Origin: Scatosoma sp045588185
GTDB taxonomy: Bacteria; Bacillota; Clostridia; Christensenellales; Borkfalkiaceae
Direction: 5' to 3'
Length of the DNA stretch: 51,734 nt
NCBI GenBank assembly: GCA_045588185.1
Contig: JAZNDR010000019.1
Coordinates: 1 to 51,734 of the forward strand
Shown here: positions 32,373-39,069 of the stretch, piece after piece
Layout of the letters: each line of letters begins with the position of its first letter
Position numbering within the stretch: position 1 is the first letter of the stretch
Notes under the pieces: generated by a model
What the model saw: only the letters and a program-made list of their open reading frames with translations
Databases searched by the model: none
What the model was told of the DNA's origin: nothing
Program-made: the position numbers and the translations under genes

Positions 32373-33265
32373 ACGAAATTCTTGCTCTGACAAAAAGAAA
32401 TATCAAGCTGTTTTTTAAAGACAAGGGTATGTTTTTTACCGCCATGATTACCCCCGCGATATTGCTCGTGCTCTACGCTACCTTTTTAAGCAACGTGTAC
32501 GAGGACAGTTTCACAATGCACTTGCCCGAGGGTTTTGTTCTTTCCGAGTCGCTTATTAACGGACTTGTCGGCGGTCAGCTCGTATCCTCGCTCCTTGCGG
32601 TGTCCTGCGTGACGGTGGCGTTTTGCTCGAACTTTTTAATGGTACAGGATAAAGCGAACGGCAGTATACACGATTTGAAAATAACGCCCGTAAAAGCCTC
32701 GGCACTCTCTATCAGCTATTATTGCGCCACGCTGTTTTCGACCTTGGCAATTTGCTTTGTTGCAACGGCGATATGCCTCGTGTACTTGGCAATCGTGGGC
32801 TGGTACCTGTCGGTCGGCGAGGTGTTCTTGCTCTTTTTAGACGTTACCCTGCTTTCGCTGTTTGGTACGGCGATTTCTTCCGTAATCAACTTTTTCCTTT
32901 CCACGCAAGGACAAATCTCGGCGGTAGGTTCAATCGTCAGCTCCTGCTACGGCTTTATTTGCGGAGCGTATATGCCTATTTCCACCTTTGGCGACGGCTT
33001 ACAAAAGGTCATTTCCTTTCTCCCCGGGACTTACGGTACCGCACTCGTCCGCAACCACGCGCTCGGCGGCGTGTTTACGGAAATGGCAAGCCAAGGCGTG
33101 CCGACGGCGGTGGTAGAGAGTATGAAAAGCGCGGTCGATTGTAACCTTTCCTTTTTCGGAAATCAAGTGCCGATAGGGGGGATGTATGCGGTGCTTGGCG
33201 GAGCGGTGGCGTTGCTCGTGGGCGCGTATATTTTAATGAACGCCTTGAAAAAGAAGGATAAATAA
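32369..33265 (+). CDS. ABC-2 family exporter permease
   Basis: A 298-aa protein with six transmembrane segments: an N-terminal helix after LTKRNIKLFFKDKGMFF, an extracellular loop, then five helices. The segment MVQDKANGSIHDLKITPV is the ABC-2 coupling region, and SSCYGFICGAYMPISTFGDGLQKVISFLPGTYG belongs to the conserved C-terminal part. It partners with the overlapping ATPase. No strong terminator follows; the yajC promoter lies 75 bp downstream. Confidence 0.88.
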   Translation: MNEILALTKRNIKLFFKDKGMFFTAMITPAILLVLYATFLSNVYEDSFTMHLPEGFVLSESLINGLVGGQLVSSLLAVSCVTVAFCSNFLMVQDKANGSIHDLKITPVKASALSISYYCATLFSTLAICFVATAICLVYLAIVGWYLSVGEVFLLFLDVTLLSLFGTAISSVINFFLSTQGQISAVGSIVSSCYGFICGAYMPISTFGDGLQKVISFLPGTYGTALVRNHALGGVFTEMASQGVPTAVVESMKSAVDCNLSFFGNQVPIGGMYAVLGGAVALLVGAYILMNALKKKDK

Positions 33266-33339
33266 CCGCGGTTTCGCGCTTTTTCGCAGATGAAAAATAT
33301 GTGAAATAGAAAAAAATGTAAAATTCAGCGGTAAATCGC

Positions 33340-33368
33340 TTGCAAAAATTTGTAAAAAAGGCTATCAT
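33340..33368 (+). promoter_or_regulatory. promoter of yajC (TTGCAA type)
   Basis: TTGCAA (33340-33345), 17 bp, TATCAT (33363-33368). The rest of 33266-33431 is AT-rich with no other feature seen. Confidence 0.65.
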
Positions 33369-33431
33369 AATAATACGAATATAAGGAAACGGGCAATTTG
33401 GAATACGCCCGTAAAAGAAGGAGAAACATTT

Positions 33432-33938
33432 ATGGGATTTATTTCTTGCTCGGCAGACACAGGCGCAAACAATCCTTGGCCTACTATCATTATGATTGCG
33501 GTCGTGGTGCTCGTCATCGGCGCAATGTACTTTTTAAGCAACCGTTCGCAAAAGAAAAGACAGGAAGAAACGGAAGCTTTGCTCAACGCGATCAAGCCCG
33601 GTAACAAGGTAAAAACGATCGGCGGTATTTGCGGCGTTGTCGTAGAGGTTTGCGAGGACGACGGTACTTTCGTTTTGGAAACGGGTACGGAAGCAAGCGG
33701 TAAATCGTTTATCAAATTCGATAAGCAAGCAGTTTATAAGACGGACGCGGTGGTAGAGAAGCCCGTAGAAGCGCCCGCACCTGCGGAAGAAGCGAAAGCG
33801 GAAGAACCCGCTCCCGCGGAAGAGGTAAAAGCGGAAGAACCCGCTGTCAGCGAGGAAGCACCCAAGAAAAAGCCCGCAACCCGCAAAAAAGCGGAAAAGG
33901 CAGAGGAAGCTCCTGCGGAAACCGAAGAAAATAAATAA
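33432..33938 (+). CDS. yajC: preprotein translocase subunit YajC
   Basis: YajC is an accessory of the SecDF complex. After a short N terminus there is one transmembrane helix (PTIIMIAVVVLVIGAMYFL), then the YajC core KPGNKVKTIGGICGVVVEV. The protein is 168 aa, longer than the usual ~90-110. The extra C-terminal part (from about residue 115) is a low-complexity Ala/Glu/Pro/Lys tail built from EEAKAEEPAPAEE-like repeats, followed by a basic KKKPATRKKAEK patch. The function of this tail is unknown. It lies upstream of the SCIFF and secDF genes, as is usual in Clostridia. Confidence 0.92.
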   Translation: MGFISCSADTGANNPWPTIIMIAVVVLVIGAMYFLSNRSQKKRQEETEALLNAIKPGNKVKTIGGICGVVVEVCEDDGTFVLETGTEASGKSFIKFDKQAVYKTDAVVEKPVEAPAPAEEAKAEEPAPAEEVKAEEPAVSEEAPKKKPATRKKAEKAEEAPAETEENK

Positions 33939-33960
33939 GTAAAAAAAGTTCTAAAAAACA

Positions 33961-33998
33961 AACGCCTTCGCATACGAATAATGCGGAGGTGTTTTCTT
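33961..33998 (+). terminator. terminator hairpin whose 3' arm holds the next SD
   Basis: A 13-bp stem (33961-33973 with 33981-33993, two G-U pairs) with a 7-nt loop is followed by TTCTT and then ATG 33999. GGAGGT in the 3' arm is the only SD for the next gene. It would end yajC transcripts and mask the SD in read-through RNA. Confidence 0.6.
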
Positions 33999-34382
33999 AT
34001 GCAAAATGAAACGATAGTAGGCAACGGCTTATTCCAAATACTCAAAGGTGCGTTTCTCGCACTGGCTTTTTCCTTTTTAGCGACGGTGGTATTCGCGAGC
34101 GTTATCCGCTTCGCGCCCGTACCTGAAAAGGCGATTTATCCCGTCAATCAAACGGTCAAGGTGCTCGCAATTGCAATCGGCGTGTTTGCGTTCGTGCGCG
34201 GAGAAAAGGGGTTCTTAAAAGGCGTGGCGATCGCGTTGATATTCACCGCGCTTTCCTATCTCGCCTTTTCCGCAATCGGCGGGGATTTTTCCCTTTCGTG
34301 GCTGATTTTAGTCGAGCTCGTTATCGCGGTATTAGCGGGCGTTATTTGCGGAGCGGTTGCCGTGAATATTCGCAGAAACTGA
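33999..34382 (+). CDS. TIGR04086-like membrane protein
   Basis: A 127-aa protein with four hydrophobic helices and short loops, starting MQNETIVGNGLFQILKGAF. It fits the TIGR04086 family of uncharacterised membrane proteins found next to yajC and the SCIFF genes in Clostridia (recalled association). The conserved neighbourhood suggests a role linked to Sec or to SCIFF, which remains unproven. The start is fixed by the GGAGGT SD inside the preceding hairpin. Confidence 0.8.
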   Translation: MQNETIVGNGLFQILKGAFLALAFSFLATVVFASVIRFAPVPEKAIYPVNQTVKVLAIAIGVFAFVRGEKGFLKGVAIALIFTALSYLAFSAIGGDFSLSWLILVELVIAVLAGVICGAVAVNIRRN

Positions 34383-34431
34383 AAAAGAAAGGGAACGGGC
34401 GAAAAAATAGCGTAAACCTTTTGTAAACCGC

Positions 34432-34460
34432 TTGCAATTTTATAAAAAGTGTATTATAAT
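34432..34460 (+). promoter_or_regulatory. promoter of the SCIFF peptide gene (TTGCAA type)
   Basis: TTGCAA (34432-34437), 17 bp, TATAAT (34455-34460). The leader is ~30 nt with SD AGGAGAG. Confidence 0.85.
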
Positions 34461-34496
34461 AGTATTATAAAATCTACATTTCAGGAGAGAAACGCT

Positions 34497-34649
34497 ATGA
34501 TTAAAACGATTGCAAAACCCGCTGAAAAGAAAGTTACGGCTTGTGGCGAATGCAGAAGCACCTGTCAGTCCGCTTGCAAAACGAGCTGCACGGTAGGTAA
34601 TCAGTCCTGCGAAAGAATTACGCGCGAAGAAAAAATCGAACGCAAATAA
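34497..34649 (+). CDS. scfA: six-cysteine ranthipeptide SCIFF precursor
   Basis: A 50-aa precursor with cysteines at 16, 19, 23, 27, 31 and 38 and the near-invariant core CQSACKTSCTVGNQSCE. The leader MIKTIAKPAEKKVT precedes the core. SCIFF cysteines are crosslinked to threonine side carbons by thioether bonds made by the adjacent radical-SAM enzyme (established for CteA/CteB and Tte1186). Only the basic/acidic follower after Cys38 (ERITREEKIERK) is somewhat long. It has its own promoter. The biological role of SCIFF is not settled; proposals include signalling. Confidence 0.95.
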   Translation: MIKTIAKPAEKKVTACGECRSTCQSACKTSCTVGNQSCERITREEKIERK

Positions 34650-34694
34650 TTCGCCTGTTCCCGTAAACGGGCACACGGAAAGAAGACTTCGCAC

Positions 34695-34749
34695 AAAACG
34701 GCGTATTTGTTAAGTACGCCGTTTTTAACCGAGTTTTATAAAACTCGGT
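34695..34749 (+). terminator. terminator plus 22-nt perfect palindrome between scfA and scfB
   Basis: AAAACGGCGTA (34695-34705) pairs with TACGCCGTTTT (34715-34725), a terminator with a T-tail. Immediately after, 34728-34749 is a perfect 22-nt palindrome (ACCGAGTTTTA and its complement). The first hairpin would reduce scfB transcription relative to scfA; the second could be an RNA hairpin or a DNA operator. Confidence 0.65.
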
Positions 34750-34789
34750 GGTGTTCGGTTGAAAAAACAAAAAAGGACGAGAAAATATC

Positions 34790-36109
34790 TTGATACACGT
34801 ATTTAATTATCGGGACAAAAATTATATATACGACGTCGGGAGCGGTTCGTTGCACGAATGCGACAAACCCACTGCCGACTATTTAAAGGCAAAGGAAGAG
34901 GGACAAGCCGTTGATATTACCTATATCACGGACGAACAGATAAAGGAAATTTTATCCGGTATAGAAGGCTTAAAGGAACAGGGCTTACTCTTTAAAGAAG
35001 AAGTAAAAACCTATCCGATGAAGAGCAACGAGGTAAAGGCACTGTGTATCCATATCTGCCACGACTGCAACTTCCGTTGCCGTTATTGCTTTGCCGACGA
35101 GGGCGCGTACCATTCCAAACGCGAATCCATGAGCTTTGAAACGGCGAAAAAAGCCGTTGATTTCCTCATTGAAAACAGCGGAAAGAGAAAGGTACTCGAA
35201 ATGGACTTCTTCGGCGGAGAACCGCTGATGAACCTCGGCGTTTTGAAGCAGACGGTGGCTTACGCCAAGGAAGCGGGCGCGAAAGCGGGCAAGAAATTCC
35301 TGTTCACCACAACGACCAACGCGCTCCTTTTAAACGACGAAACGATAGAATTTTTCAACGAGGAAATGGAAAACGTCGTGCTTTCGCTCGACGGCAGAAA
35401 AGAAGTGCACGACGCGATTAGAAAGTCAATCAACGGCAAAGGCACTTTCGATTTGATTATTGATAAAATCAAGAAATTCATTTCCCTGCGCGGTACAAAA
35501 AGCTATTACGTGCGCGGCACTTTCACGGCGAAGAACCTCGATTTTTCCAAGGACGTGCTCTTTATTGCCGATCAGGGCGTCGATTCCATTTCAATGGAAC
35601 CCGTGGTAACGGAGATAGACGATTTACAAATCAAGGACGAGCATATTCCCGTAATCGAAAAAGAATACGAAAATCTTTGCGAGGAATATTTGAAACGCCA
35701 TAAGGCGGGCGAGGGCATTAATTTCTTCCATTTCAACATAGACTTGGAGGGCGGACCCTGTCTTTCCAAGCGTGTTTCCGCGTGCGGTGCGGGTAACGAG
35801 TATTTCTCGGTAACGCCCAACGGCGACCTGTATCCCTGTCATCAATTCGCAAGCGACGAAGACTTTAAAATGGGCAGCGTATACGAGGGAATCACCCGTC
35901 CCGATATCAGAGAGAAGTTTAAAAACTCCTGTCTGTTCACGCGTAAAAAATGCGAGGACTGTTTCGCGAAATTCATTTGTTCGGGCGGTTGCAACGCGAA
36001 CAACTACCATTTCAACGGCGACATCAACGAGCCGTACGAAACGACCTGTGCCATGATGAAAAAGCGTGTGGAATGCGCTATGCACATTTTAGCGGAAAAG
36101 AAACGGTAA
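34790..36109 (+). CDS. scfB: SCIFF radical-SAM maturase
   Basis: A 439-aa radical-SAM/SPASM enzyme. A RiPP-recognition-like N-terminal domain (about 1-80) binds the SCIFF leader. The [4Fe-4S]-SAM motif is C93-x3-C97-x2-C100 in CNFRCRYC, followed by DFFGGEPLMN. The C-terminal SPASM domain shows CGAGNEYFSVTPNGDLYPCH and CEDCFAKFICSGGC, supplying auxiliary-cluster cysteines. It forms the Cys-Thr thioether crosslinks of SCIFF. The start is TTG 34790 with AAAAGGACGAG upstream. The pairing with scfA fixes the assignment. Confidence 0.95.
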   Translation: MIHVFNYRDKNYIYDVGSGSLHECDKPTADYLKAKEEGQAVDITYITDEQIKEILSGIEGLKEQGLLFKEEVKTYPMKSNEVKALCIHICHDCNFRCRYCFADEGAYHSKRESMSFETAKKAVDFLIENSGKRKVLEMDFFGGEPLMNLGVLKQTVAYAKEAGAKAGKKFLFTTTTNALLLNDETIEFFNEEMENVVLSLDGRKEVHDAIRKSINGKGTFDLIIDKIKKFISLRGTKSYYVRGTFTAKNLDFSKDVLFIADQGVDSISMEPVVTEIDDLQIKDEHIPVIEKEYENLCEEYLKRHKAGEGINFFHFNIDLEGGPCLSKRVSACGAGNEYFSVTPNGDLYPCHQFASDEDFKMGSVYEGITRPDIREKFKNSCLFTRKKCEDCFAKFICSGGCNANNYHFNGDINEPYETTCAMMKKRVECAMHILAEKKR

Positions 36110-36122
36110 GCGTTGCGGTTAG

Positions 36123-36271
36123 AGGTCAAGGAACTTAGTTCCTTGCGGATTGTAAAGGCAGAGCCTTTACGCCTCGACGGCAGTCGCACCCGTAAGGGTG
36201 ACGTAGCGCCAAATAAGCAACCATAGGTTGCGTTTAATCCCGCGCAAGCGGGCAACCGTCCGCAGGACGGG
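36123..36271 (+). repeat. hairpin-necklace repeat copy R4 (most diverged stems)
   Basis: It starts about 13 bp after the scfB stop. The hairpin order is the same as R3, but the stems differ by paired changes: CAAGGAAC-TTA-GTTCCTTG instead of the CATTG-loop stem, CACCC-GTAA-GGGTG instead of CGCCC/GGGCG, and CCCGC-GCAA-GCGGG instead of ACCGC/GCGGT. An extra CCGTCC-GCA-GGACGG hairpin ends it. 36272-36378 holds no recognised feature. Confidence 0.85.
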
Positions 36272-36378
36272 ATACCCAAGCCAAGCACCGTGGGTTGTGG
36301 ATTTTTATCAAAAAGAAATATTTTTTCGCAAATTTCACATAAAAAGACTAAAAAATTTCGGATATTCCCCGTTATAAC

Positions 36379-36408
36379 TTGACGGACGGATAAAAAATAA
36401 GGTATAAT
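36379..36408 (+). promoter_or_regulatory. promoter of secDF
   Basis: TTGACG (36379-36384), 18 bp, TATAAT (36403-36408). The leader contains a small TCGG/CCGA hairpin before the SD ACAGGAGGCAC. Confidence 0.75.
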
Positions 36409-36463
36409 AAAAAAGTATCATTGTAATCTCGGAGAGAAATCCGATATACACAGGAGGCACTTA

Positions 36464-37999
36464 ATGGGCAAGAAAAAATCGGTGGTATTGATGGTTCTGC
36501 TTACCATCGTAATCGTCGCATTGTGCGCGTTAGTCGCGTTCCCCGCGTTCCCGATTCCGGGTACGCCGGATAAATGGAACCCCGTCGCGCTTCAATACGA
36601 CCTCGGCGCAGACCTTGGCGGCGGCTACTATGCGTACTGCTACCCCGAAGGCGTTATTTCCGAAACGGAATATAACGCGGACGAAGCCGCTTTAAAAGAA
36701 GCGATCGACGCGGCGGCGGATAAGGACAAGGCGAAAGCGCAGGCGGAATACGACGAATACGTAGAAAGCTACGCACAGTATAAGGGCTTGTATCTTTCTA
36801 CGGACGAAGAGCTTGGCATTTGGGACGGCAGCGCCCCCACGGCGGAATTTAGAACGAATTTCGCCGCGACCGCGGAAATGGTTACCGACCGTTACGACGA
36901 AAAGGGTTATTCCGATTACCGCGTTGCAGTCGTGGACGATTTCTCGCTTCGCGTAGAACTTCCTAAATCGGAAGTCAACGTCGGTTCGATTTTATCGGCA
37001 ATGTCGCTCACGGGCGAAATGACGATTGAAACGGGCGGTGCGGTCGTAGACGAACTGAAAAAGGAAGAAGCGGTAGCTTCCGACCTTATCAAGAGCGTTT
37101 CGGTGGCAACGAGATATAAGACGGCGTATTTGAAAATCAAATTTACCGACGAAGGTAAAAAGATGATCGAGCGCGTAAAGGACACCCTTACGGAAGCGTC
37201 CGCTTCGACGGAAGGCTCGGAAGCGACGACCTTGGATATCAAGATCGGCGGGGAAACGATTACGCAAATTTATAAAGACAGCATTATGGATAACAACCGC
37301 GAAGCGCGCGTGCTTGCGGTGGACCAAGTAAACAAAGCGTACGTGAAAACCTTTGAGATATTGCTTGATTCCGTATTAGAAAGCGAGGGTGTGGACAGAG
37401 TGGAATTCCGTTCCCTTTCTTCCTCGGATATCCGTACCTTTGAACCCGTTTACGGCGAAAACGTACTCACGCTTTTGTATATCGCGCTTGCAATCGTGAT
37501 CGTTGCGCTTATCGTCGCGCCTATCGTTACGATGGGCAGATACGGCGCAGTCGGTGCATACGGCACGCTTTCCTACTTCGTTATAACGACGATTTGCTTC
37601 GCGTTCATTACGGGCGGTACTTTCGAAATTACGCTCGGCTCGGTGCTCGTGTTCTTGGCAGGATTGGTGCTTATGAACGTGTTGCACGCACAAATATATA
37701 GAGCAATCAAAAAGGAATTTGACCTCGGCAAGACGGTAGAATCTTCCGTAAAGGGCGGTTTCAAAAAGACTCTTTGGGGTATCGTAGATATCTACGCGGT
37801 ACTGCTTCTTGCGTCGCTTGCGTTGCTCCTCGCTACGGGCGGGCTGTACACGATGGCGTTACAGGCAATCATTTGCGTAGTAACGGGCGCGTTCTGCAAC
37901 CTGCTGTGGCTGCGTGCGCTCAACTACACCTTGCTTTCCGCAAGCAAAAACAAATTTAAATATTTCCGTTTCGTAAGGGAGGATGACGACGATGAATAA
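36464..37999 (+). CDS. secD: protein translocase subunit SecD
   Basis: SecD helps pull exported proteins through SecYEG using the proton-motive force. The 511-aa protein has an N-terminal helix (about 7-28), a large extracellular P1 region, then five C-terminal helices from about residue 335. The canonical GLDLxGG motif is altered to LGADLGGGYYAY. The later FEPVYGENVLTLLYIALAIVIV and GVDRVEFRSL segments fit RND-type SecD. The acidic end (REDDDDE) overlaps the secF start. Identity rests on topology, motifs and the secF neighbour. Confidence 0.88.
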   Translation: MGKKKSVVLMVLLTIVIVALCALVAFPAFPIPGTPDKWNPVALQYDLGADLGGGYYAYCYPEGVISETEYNADEAALKEAIDAAADKDKAKAQAEYDEYVESYAQYKGLYLSTDEELGIWDGSAPTAEFRTNFAATAEMVTDRYDEKGYSDYRVAVVDDFSLRVELPKSEVNVGSILSAMSLTGEMTIETGGAVVDELKKEEAVASDLIKSVSVATRYKTAYLKIKFTDEGKKMIERVKDTLTEASASTEGSEATTLDIKIGGETITQIYKDSIMDNNREARVLAVDQVNKAYVKTFEILLDSVLESEGVDRVEFRSLSSSDIRTFEPVYGENVLTLLYIALAIVIVALIVAPIVTMGRYGAVGAYGTLSYFVITTICFAFITGGTFEITLGSVLVFLAGLVLMNVLHAQIYRAIKKEFDLGKTVESSVKGGFKKTLWGIVDIYAVLLLASLALLLATGGLYTMALQAIICVVTGAFCNLLWLRALNYTLLSASKNKFKYFRFVREDDDDE

Positions 38000-38993
38000 G
38001 TTGTTGACGAAAACGGTCAAAAAAGTGACCATTATGTCTATCGTGATCGCGGTACTCCTGATCGCTTCTTTCCTTCTGACCTTCTTCGTCGGTGCAAACT
38101 ACGGTATCACGACCGACGATATGGCGACTCTTACCGTAACGGTAGACGATTATCATTTCAATAGCGAAACCTCGATTGCGAAAATCGAAAGCGTTTGCGA
38201 AAGTACCTTTACAGCAGAAAAGGTAGACCCCAAGGCAACCTACCGCGGGGAAATGAGCGCGGACAGCGAACTCATTTTCGTATTCGAAAGCGGTACGAAC
38301 CTGACGAATGCAAAAGCGGCGTTGAAAACGGCGTTTGCAACCGAACAGGCGAAAGCCGATTCCATTATCAACGCGGCGGAAATTTCCGTTTCGACGGGCA
38401 GCGAAGTCTTGAAAGCGGAAATCGCTTGGAACTTCGTATGGCGCGCAGTAGGCGCGGCGGCGTTGTTTGCGGTGCTTGCGTTTATCTATACCGCAATCCG
38501 TTTCGGCTTGAATAAGGGTATCCTTACGGCGGTGTGCGCACTGCTTGCGCCCGCACTTTCCGCGGCGGTCGTTTTACTCACCCGTATTCCTTTCACGACG
38601 GCTTGCTTCTACGCAATGGCGATTTCGTCGATGATTACGACGGTGTTCGTGCTTTTAAGCCTCAACAAGCTTCGCGCGAATTTGAAGTCGGAAGAGTTCG
38701 CTCAAAAGAGCGCGGAAGACCAAATCGTAGAAAGCACGGCAACGCGCGATATTACGGTATTCACGGCGATTATGGGTATTGCGCTCATTCTCGTCGGCGC
38801 GATTGCGACCTCGGCGGTGCGTTGGTTTGCGCTTGCTTCGTTGGTATCGCTTATCGTATCGGCGGCAATCGGTCTGCTGTTTGCGCCCGCGCTGTATTTG
38901 CCTATGAAAAAGCTCGCGGATAAAAAGGCGGCAAGCGTTACCGCAAGCGGTTACCAAGGCGCGAAAAAAGCTTCCGACAAGGAAGAAGAATAA
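37992..38993 (+). CDS. secF: protein translocase subunit SecF, divergent
   Basis: A 333-aa partner of SecD with one N-terminal helix, a periplasmic-type domain and five C-terminal helices. The usual SecF segment (around the ID-FTGG stretch) is not recognisable, so the protein is divergent; identification leans on position and topology. The start ATG 37992 is preferred over ATG 37983 because GGGAGG (37977-37982) is then 9 bp away. It overlaps secD by 8 bp. The C-terminal tail is Lys/Ala/Glu-rich. Confidence 0.82.
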   Translation: MNKLLTKTVKKVTIMSIVIAVLLIASFLLTFFVGANYGITTDDMATLTVTVDDYHFNSETSIAKIESVCESTFTAEKVDPKATYRGEMSADSELIFVFESGTNLTNAKAALKTAFATEQAKADSIINAAEISVSTGSEVLKAEIAWNFVWRAVGAAALFAVLAFIYTAIRFGLNKGILTAVCALLAPALSAAVVLLTRIPFTTACFYAMAISSMITTVFVLLSLNKLRANLKSEEFAQKSAEDQIVESTATRDITVFTAIMGIALILVGAIATSAVRWFALASLVSLIVSAAIGLLFAPALYLPMKKLADKKAASVTASGYQGAKKASDKEEE

Positions 38994-39010
38994 ACGAAAA
39001 AAATGATGCA

Positions 39011-39049
39011 AACGGGCGGGAGGGGGCTTTCCCTCTCGCTTGCGTTTTA
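39011..39049 (+). terminator. terminator after secF
   Basis: The stem GCGGGAGGG (39016-39024) with CCCTCTCGC (39031-39039) is extended by AACG (39011-39014) with CGTT (39043-39046) and ends in T4. The recJ SD (AAGGAAG) comes just after it. Confidence 0.65.
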
Positions 39050-39069
39050 TAAACTGTAAGGAAGAACTT

